Assembly: GCA_003024985.2 (NCBI GenBank)
Contig: PXIH01S0011924.1
DNA: 11,089 nt
Strand: one strand, 5' to 3'
From: Euperipatoides rowelli
Taxonomy: Eukaryota; Onychophora; Udeonychophora; Euonychophora; Peripatopsidae
In this document: positions 1-7,789 of the stretch, piece by piece
Numbering within the stretch: position 1 is the stretch's first letter
How the letters are laid out: each line of letters opens with the position of its first letter
Notes under the pieces: model-generated
Told to the model about the DNA's origin: nothing
The model's input: the letters and a program-made list of their open reading frames with translations, nothing else
Databases searched by the model: none
Position numbers and translations under genes: made by a program

Positions 1-325
1 TGTTTACCATACTTTCTAACATAGGGGAAAGTAGAAATTTGGCATGTAGGTAGGTTCCATAGTGTAGACAATGAAAATACACTTTGGCATTTTTTTTTGG
101 GGAGTAGGGGTGGGTGAAGGGGAGGAAATGACCCAGTACTGTTTAGCATACTTTCCAACAAAGGGCAAACTTGAAATTTGTCATGTAGGTAGGTATTGTC
201 ATGTAGGTAGGTAGTGTAGACATTAAAAACAGACTTTGGCATTTTGCTTTTGGATGTGGGGGGTGGGGTGGTGGTGGTGAGGGGGAAGAAAATAACCCGG
301 TAGTGTTTAGCATACTTCCCAACAT
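1..325. repeat. tandem repeat, two units plus a partial third
   Basis: Unit 1 is 1-139, unit 2 is 140-303, and a third copy begins at 304 and is lost after about 20 bases. All start with TGTTTA(C/G)CATACTT and share CATGTAGGTAGGT, TAGTGTAGACA and CTTTGGCATTTT before a G-rich tract. Unit 2 is longer because an 18-bp piece (TGTCATGTAGGTAGGTA plus one base) is duplicated at 179-196 and 197-214. Reading frames through these copies are repeat translations, not genes. The array lies directly upstream of the LINE remnant, so it could be a minisatellite or the promoter monomers of that element's 5' UTR. The repeat is seen directly; its role is not. Confidence 0.85.
99..122 (+). other. G-quadruplex-capable motif in repeat unit 1
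   Basis: There are four runs of at least three G (99-102, 107-110, 112-114, 119-122) with loops of 4, 1 and 4 bases, which fits the usual G4 pattern. The matching position in unit 2 (258-285) is also G-rich, with GGGGGG, GGGG and GGGGG runs separated by GGT repeats. Only the potential is visible. Confidence 0.6.
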
Positions 326-779
326 GACACTATAGACAAAAAGGGATAATCTAAAATGGCTGGGCAATGCCAGGTAATTATGCTAGTAGGGTATAATTAA
401 TAGTAAAGATGAGAAATATTGAAGTTAGCGAGAACACATGGGAAGTTAAATGGTGGTTAATTGTTTTTTTTTTAATTTTTCGAAGTTTAGATAATGTGGA
501 AATTGGAAGTTTTAAAATCGGAATTTAGAAATAAACAGATTGTAAGGAAAGGGATATATTATATAGGAAATAAGGAATTTAAGTGGGATAGCTATAAATA
601 GGCACTAAGATTTTACATTTTTGAAGATAATTAATTTAAATTTTGTATGAAAGATAACTATTGGAGAGCTAAGAGTTGAATATTGGAGGTTTAAGAGAGA
701 AAAAGATAATATTGCGAATAGTTAATTGGGTATTAAATACCTTTTAAAGTAGTAGAATATATTTATAGCATTAATCAAA
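326..779 (+). other. C-poor leader between the repeats and the LINE ORF1
   Basis: About 450 bases without a convincing gene. The + strand is already strongly depleted of C, like the coding remnant that follows, so it may be the 5' UTR of the same element. One 39-codon frame (409-528, ATG to TAG) is present but resembles nothing I recognise. The rest holds stops in all frames, a T run near 465-474 and AT-rich sequence. Confidence 0.4.
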
Positions 780-2030
780 ATGGTAGAGGTGAATATGAAT
801 AAGGGAAAAAGTAATAAAGGTGAAAAGAGAGAAATTAACGTTAGGGGGTAAGAAAAAGAGAAGAAATCGTAATGGTGTTGAGGTAGATAGAGGGTATGAG
901 TTAAAATGTTTTATGGGTTATGGAATAGGGAGGATATGGGAGCATAAGGACTGTAGAGTTATGGGAGAGTTATAGTAATTTTATAAGTGAATGTAAAGAA
1001 AAGGTTAATGATTTATATAGTATGGTAGATAATTTGAACAGGGAGGTAAAATGGTTAGCAATGATAGATAGAAAGGGGAGAGTTGGAATGAAACAGAGAA
1101 AATGGGGAAAGTGAACAGGTTATGAATATTAAAAATAGAGTGGAGTTCGAAGATAGGTTGTGTGATGTGAATGTATTAAAAAGCGATTGGGAGAAATGGG
1201 GTGGTTTTTTAGAAGAAGAGGATAGGAATTATGAGATGGGGGAAGAATTGGAAGAGGAGACATCAGAATATTAAAGCAGTTTAGCTATGTGAGGAATGGG
1301 TAAAGATGAGGTAGCGGAAGGGTCATGTATGATATTGATAGGAGGAGTGAGATTGAATGAGTGAAAGCCCAACAGAATTAATAAGTTTATAAATATATTT
1401 TTTGAGAATAGGAATGAGAGATTAGCAATGGAAGAAAGGGATAGAAATGTATCAGTTATGGGGGTAGAAGAAAATAAGGAAGAAATAGAAGATGTTATTT
1501 TATTTAGGAACAAGTATATAAGGGAAGCAGGTGATTTGTGGGGTTTAGAGAATAGTGGGGGAGATGCAGAATATCTTTGGAAGGAGAAAATTTGGGAAAT
1601 TTAAGTGATTGCATAAAGGCTGATGCGAGTTGGAAGATTTAATTGTGTTAGGGAATGATGAGGGGATTTAAGAAGATGAGGGGGAAGTTTTAGTTAAATT
1701 AAGAGAATTGATAGGAAATGTGAAATGGTATGCAATGAAGGCGAAGATTATAGAAATGCTGCCTAAATATGATAAATGGAAGTTTGTGAGATTTAAGATT
1801 AAAGACAGGAATGAGAAATTGTTTTTGATATGTAAAGAATCATAGAATGTTGGTTGAAGTATATTGATATTGGAAATAGATTTGATAGATCTACGTACAA
1901 GGAATGGGTTGGAGTTAAATTGGGAAACAATGTTTATGCTATAGGAATGTGTAAAGGAAATTAGTAAGGATTTTAAAAGAGGATTGGAGATTAATGATTA
2001 TAATTAAATAAAAAGGGAGTGGGAGTGGAT
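780..2030 (+). pseudogene. LINE ORF1 (RNA-binding, gag-like) pseudogene
   Basis: ORF1 proteins coat the element RNA and chaperone target-primed reverse transcription. The likely start is ATG 780 in frame with a basic N-terminus. The reading then shifts to 799-972 (frame of 901), with a patch KCFMGY...WEHKDC whose W-x-H-x2-C ending resembles a PHD-like zinc finger, one cysteine apparently lost. Frame of 929 (to 1113) gives SECKEKVNDLYSMVDNLN, coiled-coil-like. Frame of 1092 (to 1604, three internal stops) gives an acidic stretch and RDRNVSVMGVEENKEEIED, a good match to the conserved core of CR1/L2-type ORF1 proteins. Frame of 1624 (one stop at 1669) runs to 1845 with FVRFKIKDRNEKLF, like the RRM-type 'RP.. 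V.. K.R' segment. In 1404-1601 only one of 66 codons ends in C. Confidence 0.6.
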
Positions 2031-2039
2031 ATAAGGAGG

Positions 2040-2432
2040 AATAAGAGTCTTTGGGGATGTTTGGATTTTGGATTTCTAGTAGGAAACTATGTTTATGGGA
2101 TTTTTTGGATATAATTAGTTGTATTTATTTTAATAGGGAAAATAGTTTAGGTTTGTTTAAATGGGCGGAGGATTTCAAATAATGGAGTTTTCTGGGGTAT
2201 TATTGGAAATTAGGGAATTTCTGTTTAAAAAAAATAAAGGCTTGGTGTTTGGGAGCATTTATAAAAGGAAGGGTTTGATAGGGTCAACAAATAAGTAGGG
2301 GATATACAGGTTCTTTGGGGAGCAGATGGATAGTTTGTTATTTGGGAGTTTAGTTAGTGGTGAGCATTAGTGGTTTATAAATGCTTATTTCAACTTCATT
2401 GATTTAGTGTATTTTTGTAAAAAAAATGCTTG
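2040..2432 (+). pseudogene. LINE ORF2 endonuclease fragment, broken and truncated
   Basis: The frame starting at 2161 stays readable to 2463 with stops only at 2296 and 2368. It gives NKGLVFGSIYKRKG, GEQMDSLLFGSLVSGE and, after a stop, WFINAYFNFIDLVYF. This is the layout of the apurinic-like endonuclease of CR1/L2 elements: a beta strand ending in YRPP, an acidic helix, then the GDFN active-site strand, whose GD is replaced here by AY. The region 2040-2160 is in the same frame but full of stops. The C-terminal endonuclease third and the whole reverse transcriptase are absent. The enzyme would nick target DNA in a live element; this copy cannot. Confidence 0.55.
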
Positions 2433-2599
2433 TTTAATTAATCAATTTGTTATATTCGGTCAATAAATACATCAAAATTCGACTTTTATACCAATATGCA
2501 TCAAAATATCAAACTGGCAAGTGATTCCACGTCTATAATTTTGCCAGAAAGATCTCAGGTGGATTCCAGTAAGTAGGTCAGACCAGCGAGCTGCTTCCT

Positions 2600-2700
2600 T
2601 CACAGACCAATCAGAATGTAGATCAGTGATTCAGATTAGCTGGGGTTTTTTTTCAGTCGGTGGTTTTTATAAAGGCAACTCGGAACCAACGCAAGTAAGC
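2600..2700 (+). promoter_or_regulatory. candidate RNA polymerase II promoter (CCAAT + TATA)
   Basis: GACCAATCAGA (CCAAT core 2607-2611) is a classic NF-Y site. TATAAAGG follows at 2668-2675, about 60 bases later, a common spacing, which would put a start near 2695-2700. The surrounding 2520-2700 is richer in G+C and holds several CpGs, unlike its flanks. An alternative reading is a 37-base exon: T8CAG at 2646-2656 looks like a splice acceptor and CAA|GTAAGC at 2691-2699 like a donor. It could also be the remains of an LTR or MITE promoter. No downstream coding sequence supports any of these. Confidence 0.3.
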
Positions 2701-2739
2701 TAAAAACAAGCCTTCAACAGTTTTTATTTGCATTAAAAA

Positions 2740-3900
2740 ATCTAATCTCTAAGAATGTTTAATAAATAAATAAATATTATTAAAAACTTTGGAAATAATA
2801 GTTAAACAATTTGTTCTTATTATTGCGTAAAGATAATAATGTACAAAATCCTATCGGAATTTTGCTATACACAAGATTTTTTTCTTCTTCTTATAATTGA
2901 TTTCAATTTCAATTTCAAAAATAATCTCAAAATTTTATTGATTTTATATTGATCCAAAGAAAGTAACTTTTTTCTCTATTCTTTTCTTCTTCAAAACTTT
3001 AAGTAATAACACTTTTGTTGACTATTTTTCTAAANAATAACAAAATGAAGTCATGACTAGCATCTGAATCCCAGATATACATTTTCCTCTAGCCCAAAAC
3101 CAGCGTTATTTTATTCTTTGTCTACAACAATTTGACGTCGTAAGCCAGTTTGTATATTTTGTAAACATAGTAAAAACTTACGAATATTTACATGTTTTAA
3201 GATAAAATAGTCGAATTTAATTAAACTAATATTTTTAAGTAAAAATAAACATAAATCTATTAAAAAAAAATCAAAAAACATTCATAAACCACTTTAATGA
3301 ATGGCCCTGAAGATAAAGGGGAGCCACGATCTCATTGCATCACATTCACTTTAATATTAACTACAAGATTAGGACCTAGTTTCTGGCTATAGAATTTCTA
3401 TGTTTAAAATGCTTAATAAAAATGTATAGCATTATCATTATGTTCTTTTTATGCGTGTGTTTCCTTTATTTTTAATAGTAAAATAATTTTAAATAATGTA
3501 TTATGGATCACATTCTTTGGGCCAGAACCAGTCAGTAATTGTCAATAATATTTTCTTTGTATTTATTTGATAATAAACTTATACTTAGGCTATTAAAGGC
3601 CTTCATTAGTTGCAGCTTGGGTAAATTTTATCATTGAATACTTTACACCCAATATTATAGCCGATGTACAGCTGTGTTATTCAAATTGTTTGAGGTTTTT
3701 CAATATTATTTGAAATAACAATTTGTGCCAAGAAAAAGAAATGTGAACAATTAAATACATTAAAAAAAACACAAACAAAAATAATTGAAAAGGGGTAGCA
3801 GGTAGGAAGGTGAGTTGGTTGGTGTGTAGGTAATTGCATAAGTAAATAGCTCAATTTTTTGGGAAAGCTAAATATTAACATTTAGAGTAGTGAAGAAGCG
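2740..3900. other. AT-rich non-coding stretch
   Basis: I see no gene here. It contains an (AAAT)n run at 2759-2776, a T/C-rich tract at 2877-2925, the ambiguous base at 3035, many A and T runs, and a short GGTAGG/GGTTGG-rich patch at 3795-3830. Open frames on either strand are short or low-complexity. The minus-strand frame at 3681-3881 owes its PTHQPTHLP stretch to the GGTTGG-type patch. Confidence 0.6.
3035..3035. other. ambiguous base (N)
   Basis: A single unresolved base inside an A-rich run, indicating draft sequence or masked uncertainty. Confidence 0.99.
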
Positions 3901-3910
3901 GTGTTCATGG

Positions 3911-3971
3911 GGTAATGAGCATGGTTACTAAACTCTTTGACATATACTCTAGGAGGTGGTTCAATACCCGG
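3911..3971 (+). mobile_element. possible tRNA-derived SINE head
   Basis: GGTTCAATACC at 3958-3968 matches a polymerase III B box, and TGAGCATGGTTA at 3916-3927 resembles an A box, with about 30 bases between them as in a tRNA. Stems do not close well (only two T-stem pairs), so this is not a working tRNA gene. A G-rich run (3970-3982) follows. No clear tail or target duplication was found, so the end of any SINE is unknown. Confidence 0.22.
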
Positions 3972-4083
3972 AGGGGGGAGGGACAGTACCTCTGTGGGTT
4001 TTTTCATGGTTATTAACTATGGGAGGTTATTCTAAATACAGAATGACTTGTTAAAATATATTCTGTGAGAATTCCACCTAGTT

Positions 4084-4440
4084 ATGACCAAGACGTAGGG
4101 CCACAGGTTGAAAATTATGTCTTCCGAAGAGCCAAAACTAGAACAAATTACTAATTTAAAAATTACAAGTCATGGATATAAAGAAGAAATCGAGCTTGTA
4201 GTTAATGGAAGATTGTAAATAATTGTGAATTAAATACGATTGTTTATCCCTATGGGAGAAACATTATGTTAAAAAAAACATTTGGAGTACAGCCAAATTG
4301 AACTTAAACAAATGTAAGTTCATGGAAAAATAAATAGAATATATTGGAATAAACTGAGTCATGAGTCTAAAACATTAAAGTTCCACACAGGTGTTTCATT
4401 ATTGGGTTTACTATGACCAGTCTACCTTAAGTATTTCGAG
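4084..4440 (+). pseudogene. decayed retropepsin (Gypsy-like pol) remnant
   Basis: Three + frames in succession read like the aspartic protease region of an LTR retrotransposon. 4117-4218 begins at an ATG with acidic linker-like residues and ends in YKEEIELVVNGRL. 4215-4301 continues with NCELNT, where the family has its catalytic D-T-G; here the aspartate is N and the glycine is lost. The frame of 4298 then gives IEYIG, VMSLKH and FHYWVYYDQSTL, which parallel the later strands of retropepsins before their usual L-L-G. Stops and two frameshifts make it non-functional. No gag, reverse transcriptase, integrase or LTR could be identified next to it, and the minisatellite starts 200 bases downstream. 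The family match is from recalled patterns, not a search. Confidence 0.4.
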
Positions 4441-4649
4441 ACATGAGATATTCTATGGAGTCTTGCTGGAAAATTATTGATGCAATGAGTTCTATTGCTG
4501 AAATCCAGACATACATCATTTTGCCTTGTCTATTGACATTCTGAGCATTTTTAAGGTATTTAAATTTTAGCATAGTTAATTTGATATAACCTATTGAATA
4601 TTTAATATTTTGGTTCCTATTGTGACAGTTATTGTCTGCTCTGAATTAT

Positions 4650-5345
4650 TTCATATCATATATGATTTCATATATAACATATATGATTTCATATATGACA
4701 TATATGATTTCATATGACATATATGATTTCATATATGACATATGAATTCATATATAACATATGATTTCATATATAACATATGATTTAATATATGACATAT
4801 ATGATTTAATATATGACAATATGATTTCATATATGACATATGATTTCATATATGACATGATTTTGTATGACATATATGATTTCATATGACATATATGATT
4901 TCATATATGACATATGATTTCATATATAACATATATGATTTAATATATGACATATGATTTAATATATGACAATATGATTTCATATATGACATGATTTCAT
5001 ATATGACATATGATTTCATATGACATATGATTTCATATATGACATATATGATTTCATATATGACATATATGATTTCATATATGACATATGATTTAATATA
5101 TGACAATATGATTTAATATATGACAATATGATTTCATATATGGCATGATTTCATATATGACAAATATGATTTCATATGACATATATAATTTCATATGACA
5201 TATATGATTTCATATATGACATGATTTCATATATAACATATATGATTTAAAATATGACATATATGATTTCATATATGACATATATGATTTCATATATGAC
5301 ATATGATTTCAGATATGATCTATATGATTTCATGTCATATTATTT
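4650..5345. repeat. palindromic AT minisatellite, about 35 monomers
   Basis: Monomers of 19-21 bp such as CATATATGATTTCATATATG with a linker GACAT. I count 33 GATTT cores plus two variants in about 690 bases. The monomer is an inverted repeat: CATATATGA pairs with TCATATATG around a TT centre, so each copy can form a hairpin. Variant monomers recur regularly: GATTTAA cores at 4782/4803, 4937/4956, 5090/5110 and 5244, giving a higher-order period of 153-155 bp (about eight monomers). The minus-strand open frame at 4882-5106, repeating Tyr-Glu-Ile-Ile, is a by-product of the repeat and not a gene. Confidence 0.97.
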
Positions 5346-5549
5346 CATATTTAATATTATTTAGAAAGTCTATATAGTGATTTAGCTTTATTTATGTAAT
5401 TTATTTCAAATTGCACAAAATCCTGATCTTTTATTCAAATTTTGGATCCCTGCTGAGAGGATAACCTAAACAATGGAGGGACTTTCATGTGATATTTGCA
5501 TGTTTGTCTGGACTGGTCATCATAACAATATTCCCATATGGATTATCTA

Positions 5550-5729
5550 CTTACCTTCTGGAAGTTTTGGCTGTTCTTTTTGGTGGAACTTTGAAATTTT
5601 AATTCTAATTGTTTTGATTGGACTTTAAATTATTCCAAATTGTAAACGAACCTGTATTGCTGATTTAGTTTCTCCTATAAAATTTATAATTGGTTCAACA
5701 ACCTGAAACAATTTGTCTTGTGACTGAAT
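5550..5729 (-). pseudogene. protein-like minus-strand frame, unidentified
   Basis: On the minus strand 5729 to 5628 reads 34 codons including KLFQVVEPIINFIGETKSAI. After one TAA (5625-5627) the same frame continues 25 codons to 5550 with SPIKTIRIKISKFHQKEQPK. At 5555/5554 the frame meets AAG|GTAAGT, a perfect splice-donor consensus, and TTGTTTCAG|G at about 5702 would serve as an acceptor. This could be a decayed exon or a transposon fragment; I do not recognise the protein. Frames of this length occur by chance in AT-rich DNA, so the residue pattern and the donor are the only support. Confidence 0.2.
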
Positions 5730-5830
5730 CTAACTAATCATGAACTGAAGAACTAAAAATTTATATAGATTTTTTTTCCAAAGGGAAGAAAAAGTTATAG
5801 TTCTTTTGACTTTGATCCTCCTCCTGCTTG

Positions 5831-5949
5831 TTTTTTTTTTTTTTGGTCCTGAAAGAAAAAGGAAACACTTTCCTTAAGATATAAGAAAAAAAAAACTATT
5901 CTCAGTCAAGATTAATGAAGAGAAATAGCAGCTTTTTTTTTTTTTTTTT
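5831..5949. repeat. two long poly-T tracts
   Basis: T14 at 5831-5844 and T17 at 5933-5949. They could be poly(A) tails of retrocopies on the minus strand or simple slippage tracts. No gene body can be assigned to them. Confidence 0.9.
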
Positions 5950-6065
5950 CAAATAATAAAGGTTCTAAGCAAAAGAAAGCAAGGATAGTGGGAGGATCTA
6001 ATCCAGAAAAGCCTGAAATAGTAGTAAATTTACAACTGAAGGACAAAATTATAAACAAGAAGTGA
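5919..6065 (+). other. protein-like plus-strand frame, unidentified
   Basis: A 48-codon open stretch crossing the T17 tract. It includes KQKKARIVGGSNPEKPEI and ends at TGA 6063. It is hydrophilic and lysine-rich, and it reads better than the overlapping minus-strand frame (5912-6169), which is full of Phe and Ser from the homopolymers. No start codon, family or reliable splice signals are seen. It may be chance. Confidence 0.1.
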
Positions 6066-7589
6066 AATGATGCAACAGAAAAGCTGTTTATTTTCTTCTT
6101 CAAGGAAGAAATATAATCTAATAAAGTTTCAAATTTATAATAATGATAAGAAAATAAAACATTAACCACTCTAATTTTTTTTTACTCCGTGATTTAGTTT
6201 GCGACTAAGAACTGTCAACATTCCCATTTTTTAAGTGACATGGGTAATTCTCTACTAAAAAGAAATTTGCAACAACACCTCTTCAAGCTGATGACTAACA
6301 ATGTATAGTAAGTTTTGTTATTTGTGAAATTCAGAGAGTAGAGCTAGATCAATTTTTTTCTTAAAACAAGAAAAAAATGTTTGCTTTGTTTATTCTAAAT
6401 ATTTCTTTTTTAGTATTAAAAGTTTAATTATTTAATCAAATAAATATTTCAGATATTGATCTCTCAAATAGTAGAGGATCACTTTGGAGTTTTTTTTTAT
6501 TTTTATAATTTTTATTGGGAAATTCTCACCTCCAATATTGTAAATTGATCGGCAAAACTCCGAGCAAACACCGCCTTATAAAGTTTTTATTTTATTTTAC
6601 AACTTTCAGTTAAATTGAATAAAATATCTATTCAAATTTTTGTTGGCAATTATAAAAGAAATGAAAGAGAGATAATTGTTTTTGAGTGTGTGTTACAATA
6701 AATGCTATGGTAGCCTATATGTCATTGGCTTAAAACAATCGCACTTGTAGTGGAAGTCATATTTAATTAATTACATACAATTTTTTTTTAATATTACAAT
6801 GAACCATTGTACTTTTTATATATAAACAATAAACTTTCCAGTGTAATGGGATATATGTATATCTTGCCATTTAAAATTGACAATGACCTTGTTTTGCTTG
6901 GACCGTTTCTTTTACCCTATCTTCCTTCCTTTTGCCCATTTTGAAAACTGACAGTGAGCTCGCACTGCTCAGATTTAGTATCCAATTAACAATTACTTTA
7001 TTTTTCCAAAACTTCCTCTTGCAGAGTAGAAGTTAGCATTATGACCTACCTGCAGAGACTTAAGAAATTATTTGAAAAATTTATTGTGTGAAAAAAATGC
7101 CAATATCTTACTGCAGCATTACAGAAATCCATTGGATTTTATTTCATCTTTGGGTGCGTTATCCTAAATAGAGGTTCGTGTTGTTTTCAATAAATTATGA
7201 CAACTTTGGTTAAAATCAAAGGAGCAAATTTTTGAGATTTTTTTATATTTTTATTTTTAGCCATAAATGATGCTTTAGTTTAGATTCTCATTTATAAAAA
7301 AATAAAGTAACATGGTGTGCATGTGCGTACAGGTTATGAAATCAGCGCATATAGGAAATTGAACTGTGCACAAAAATTAGATTCTAACAATAATAATAAT
7401 AAAAAATTGTTGTCCATTGAAATTTTTAAAATTGACTACATGTAGGCTATTGTCCATAGGCAACCCATCCTGGCTGAGTTCATTAGTATTGCTATTCAAG
7501 GCTTTTAGGCCTCTATATTAGGAGAATTTCAAGCCCTTTTTAAGGTATGACTGGAAAAAAATTGTAGTACAACTTGAAATTTTTTTTAG
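6066..7589. other. AT-rich non-coding stretch
   Basis: No gene is supported. The segment 6530-6600 is locally richer in G+C. On the minus strand it has a TTTATAAGG box (6574-6583) and a GGAG|GTGAGA donor-like site (near 6529), but only 24 open codons lie between. A good splice-acceptor-like site (CTTCCTCTTGCAG, ending at 7024) precedes a 17-codon ATG frame on the plus strand. A (TAA)n run lies at 7387-7402. Otherwise A/T runs. Confidence 0.55.
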
Positions 7590-7769
7590 GACACAAAGCC
7601 ATTAAAAATTAGAGGGTACATTGCAAATGACCATCCCTTGGGTTCATATCAGACAATGAGTTATTAGTGTGGACATGCAAAATTGTGCAAAATGGATGAT
7701 CTTATAATGACTTGTTTACTAAGAAATCAGGCTAAAAATTATTTTAAATATATATTTTATAACTTTTAA
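7590..7769 (+). other. protein-like plus-strand frame after a T-rich AG
   Basis: Following TTTTTTTAG (7581-7589) one frame reads 25 codons (IRGYIANDHPLGSYQTMSY) to a TAG at 7665, then 33 more (CGHAKLCKMDDLIMTCLLRN) to TAA at 7767. It uses Cys, His, Asp and Pro, unlike most AT-rich translations around it. It could be a decayed transposase or exon fragment; I cannot name a family. Length alone is not significant. Confidence 0.15.
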
Positions 7770-7789
7770 CTTGAGAATCTAAACATAGG

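Larger units (their letters stand above)
780..2432 (+). mobile_element. degenerate non-LTR retrotransposon (LINE), 5' half only
   Basis: Protein-like segments in all three + frames line up in the order expected for a two-ORF LINE of the CR1/L2/Jockey sort: a zinc-finger-like patch, an acidic helical region, an ORF1 core with GVEEN, then the N-terminal two thirds of an AP-endonuclease. Length fits too: about 1.25 kb for ORF1 and about 0.4 kb to the GDFN position of the endonuclease. Frameshifts and stops throughout show it is dead. No reverse transcriptase motif follows in the window, and the distinctive low-C composition ends near 2400-2430. That makes this a 3'-truncated copy, opposite to the usual 5' truncation of LINEs. 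Clade assignment is inference. Confidence 0.65.

Noticed and set aside
143-367. 74-codon minus-strand open frame with proline-rich repeats
   Set aside because: It is the complement of the GGT/GGGG tandem repeat; Pro and His runs arise from the G-rich tract and there is no homology or conserved start.
1271-1513. 80-codon minus-strand open frame
   Set aside because: It is antisense to the LINE ORF1 core. The low-C + strand rarely contains CTA, TTA or TCA in that phase, which keeps the antisense frame open; its Phe/Leu/Ser/Ile content is what antisense purine-rich codons give.
3681-3881. 66-codon minus-strand open frame
   Set aside because: Its PTHQPTHLPT part comes from a GGTAGG/GGTTGG simple-sequence patch and the rest is Phe-rich from T/A runs.
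3911-3985. functional tRNA gene
   Set aside because: The B box is good but the T stem pairs at only two positions and acceptor ends do not match, so at most a tRNA-derived SINE head.
4882-5106. 74-codon minus-strand repeat protein
   Set aside because: It is produced by the 19-21 bp minisatellite; the Tyr-Glu-Ile-Ile periodicity mirrors the DNA repeat and changes frame with monomer length.
4650-5345. CRISPR-like array
   Set aside because: There are no unique spacers between repeats, the monomers abut, and the genome context is eukaryotic.
5912-6169. 85-codon minus-strand open frame
   Set aside because: It includes a lysine run from the T17 tract and is hydrophobic low-complexity; the plus strand reads more like protein, and neither is recognised.
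6515-6586. minus-strand first exon with TATA box and GTGAGA donor
   Set aside because: Only 24 open codons with no ATG, and the TATA-like box overlaps the frame itself, so it cannot drive it.
7024-7091. exon after CTTCCTCTTGCAG with a 17-codon amphipathic ATG frame
   Set aside because: A single acceptor-like site and a very short frame are expected by chance in 11 kb of AT-rich sequence.
7278-7784. 507-bp MITE bounded by a 13-bp inverted repeat (GTTTAGATTCTCA)
   Set aside because: The match stops at 13 bases on both sides, has no flanking duplication, and the base composition makes such a pair unremarkable.
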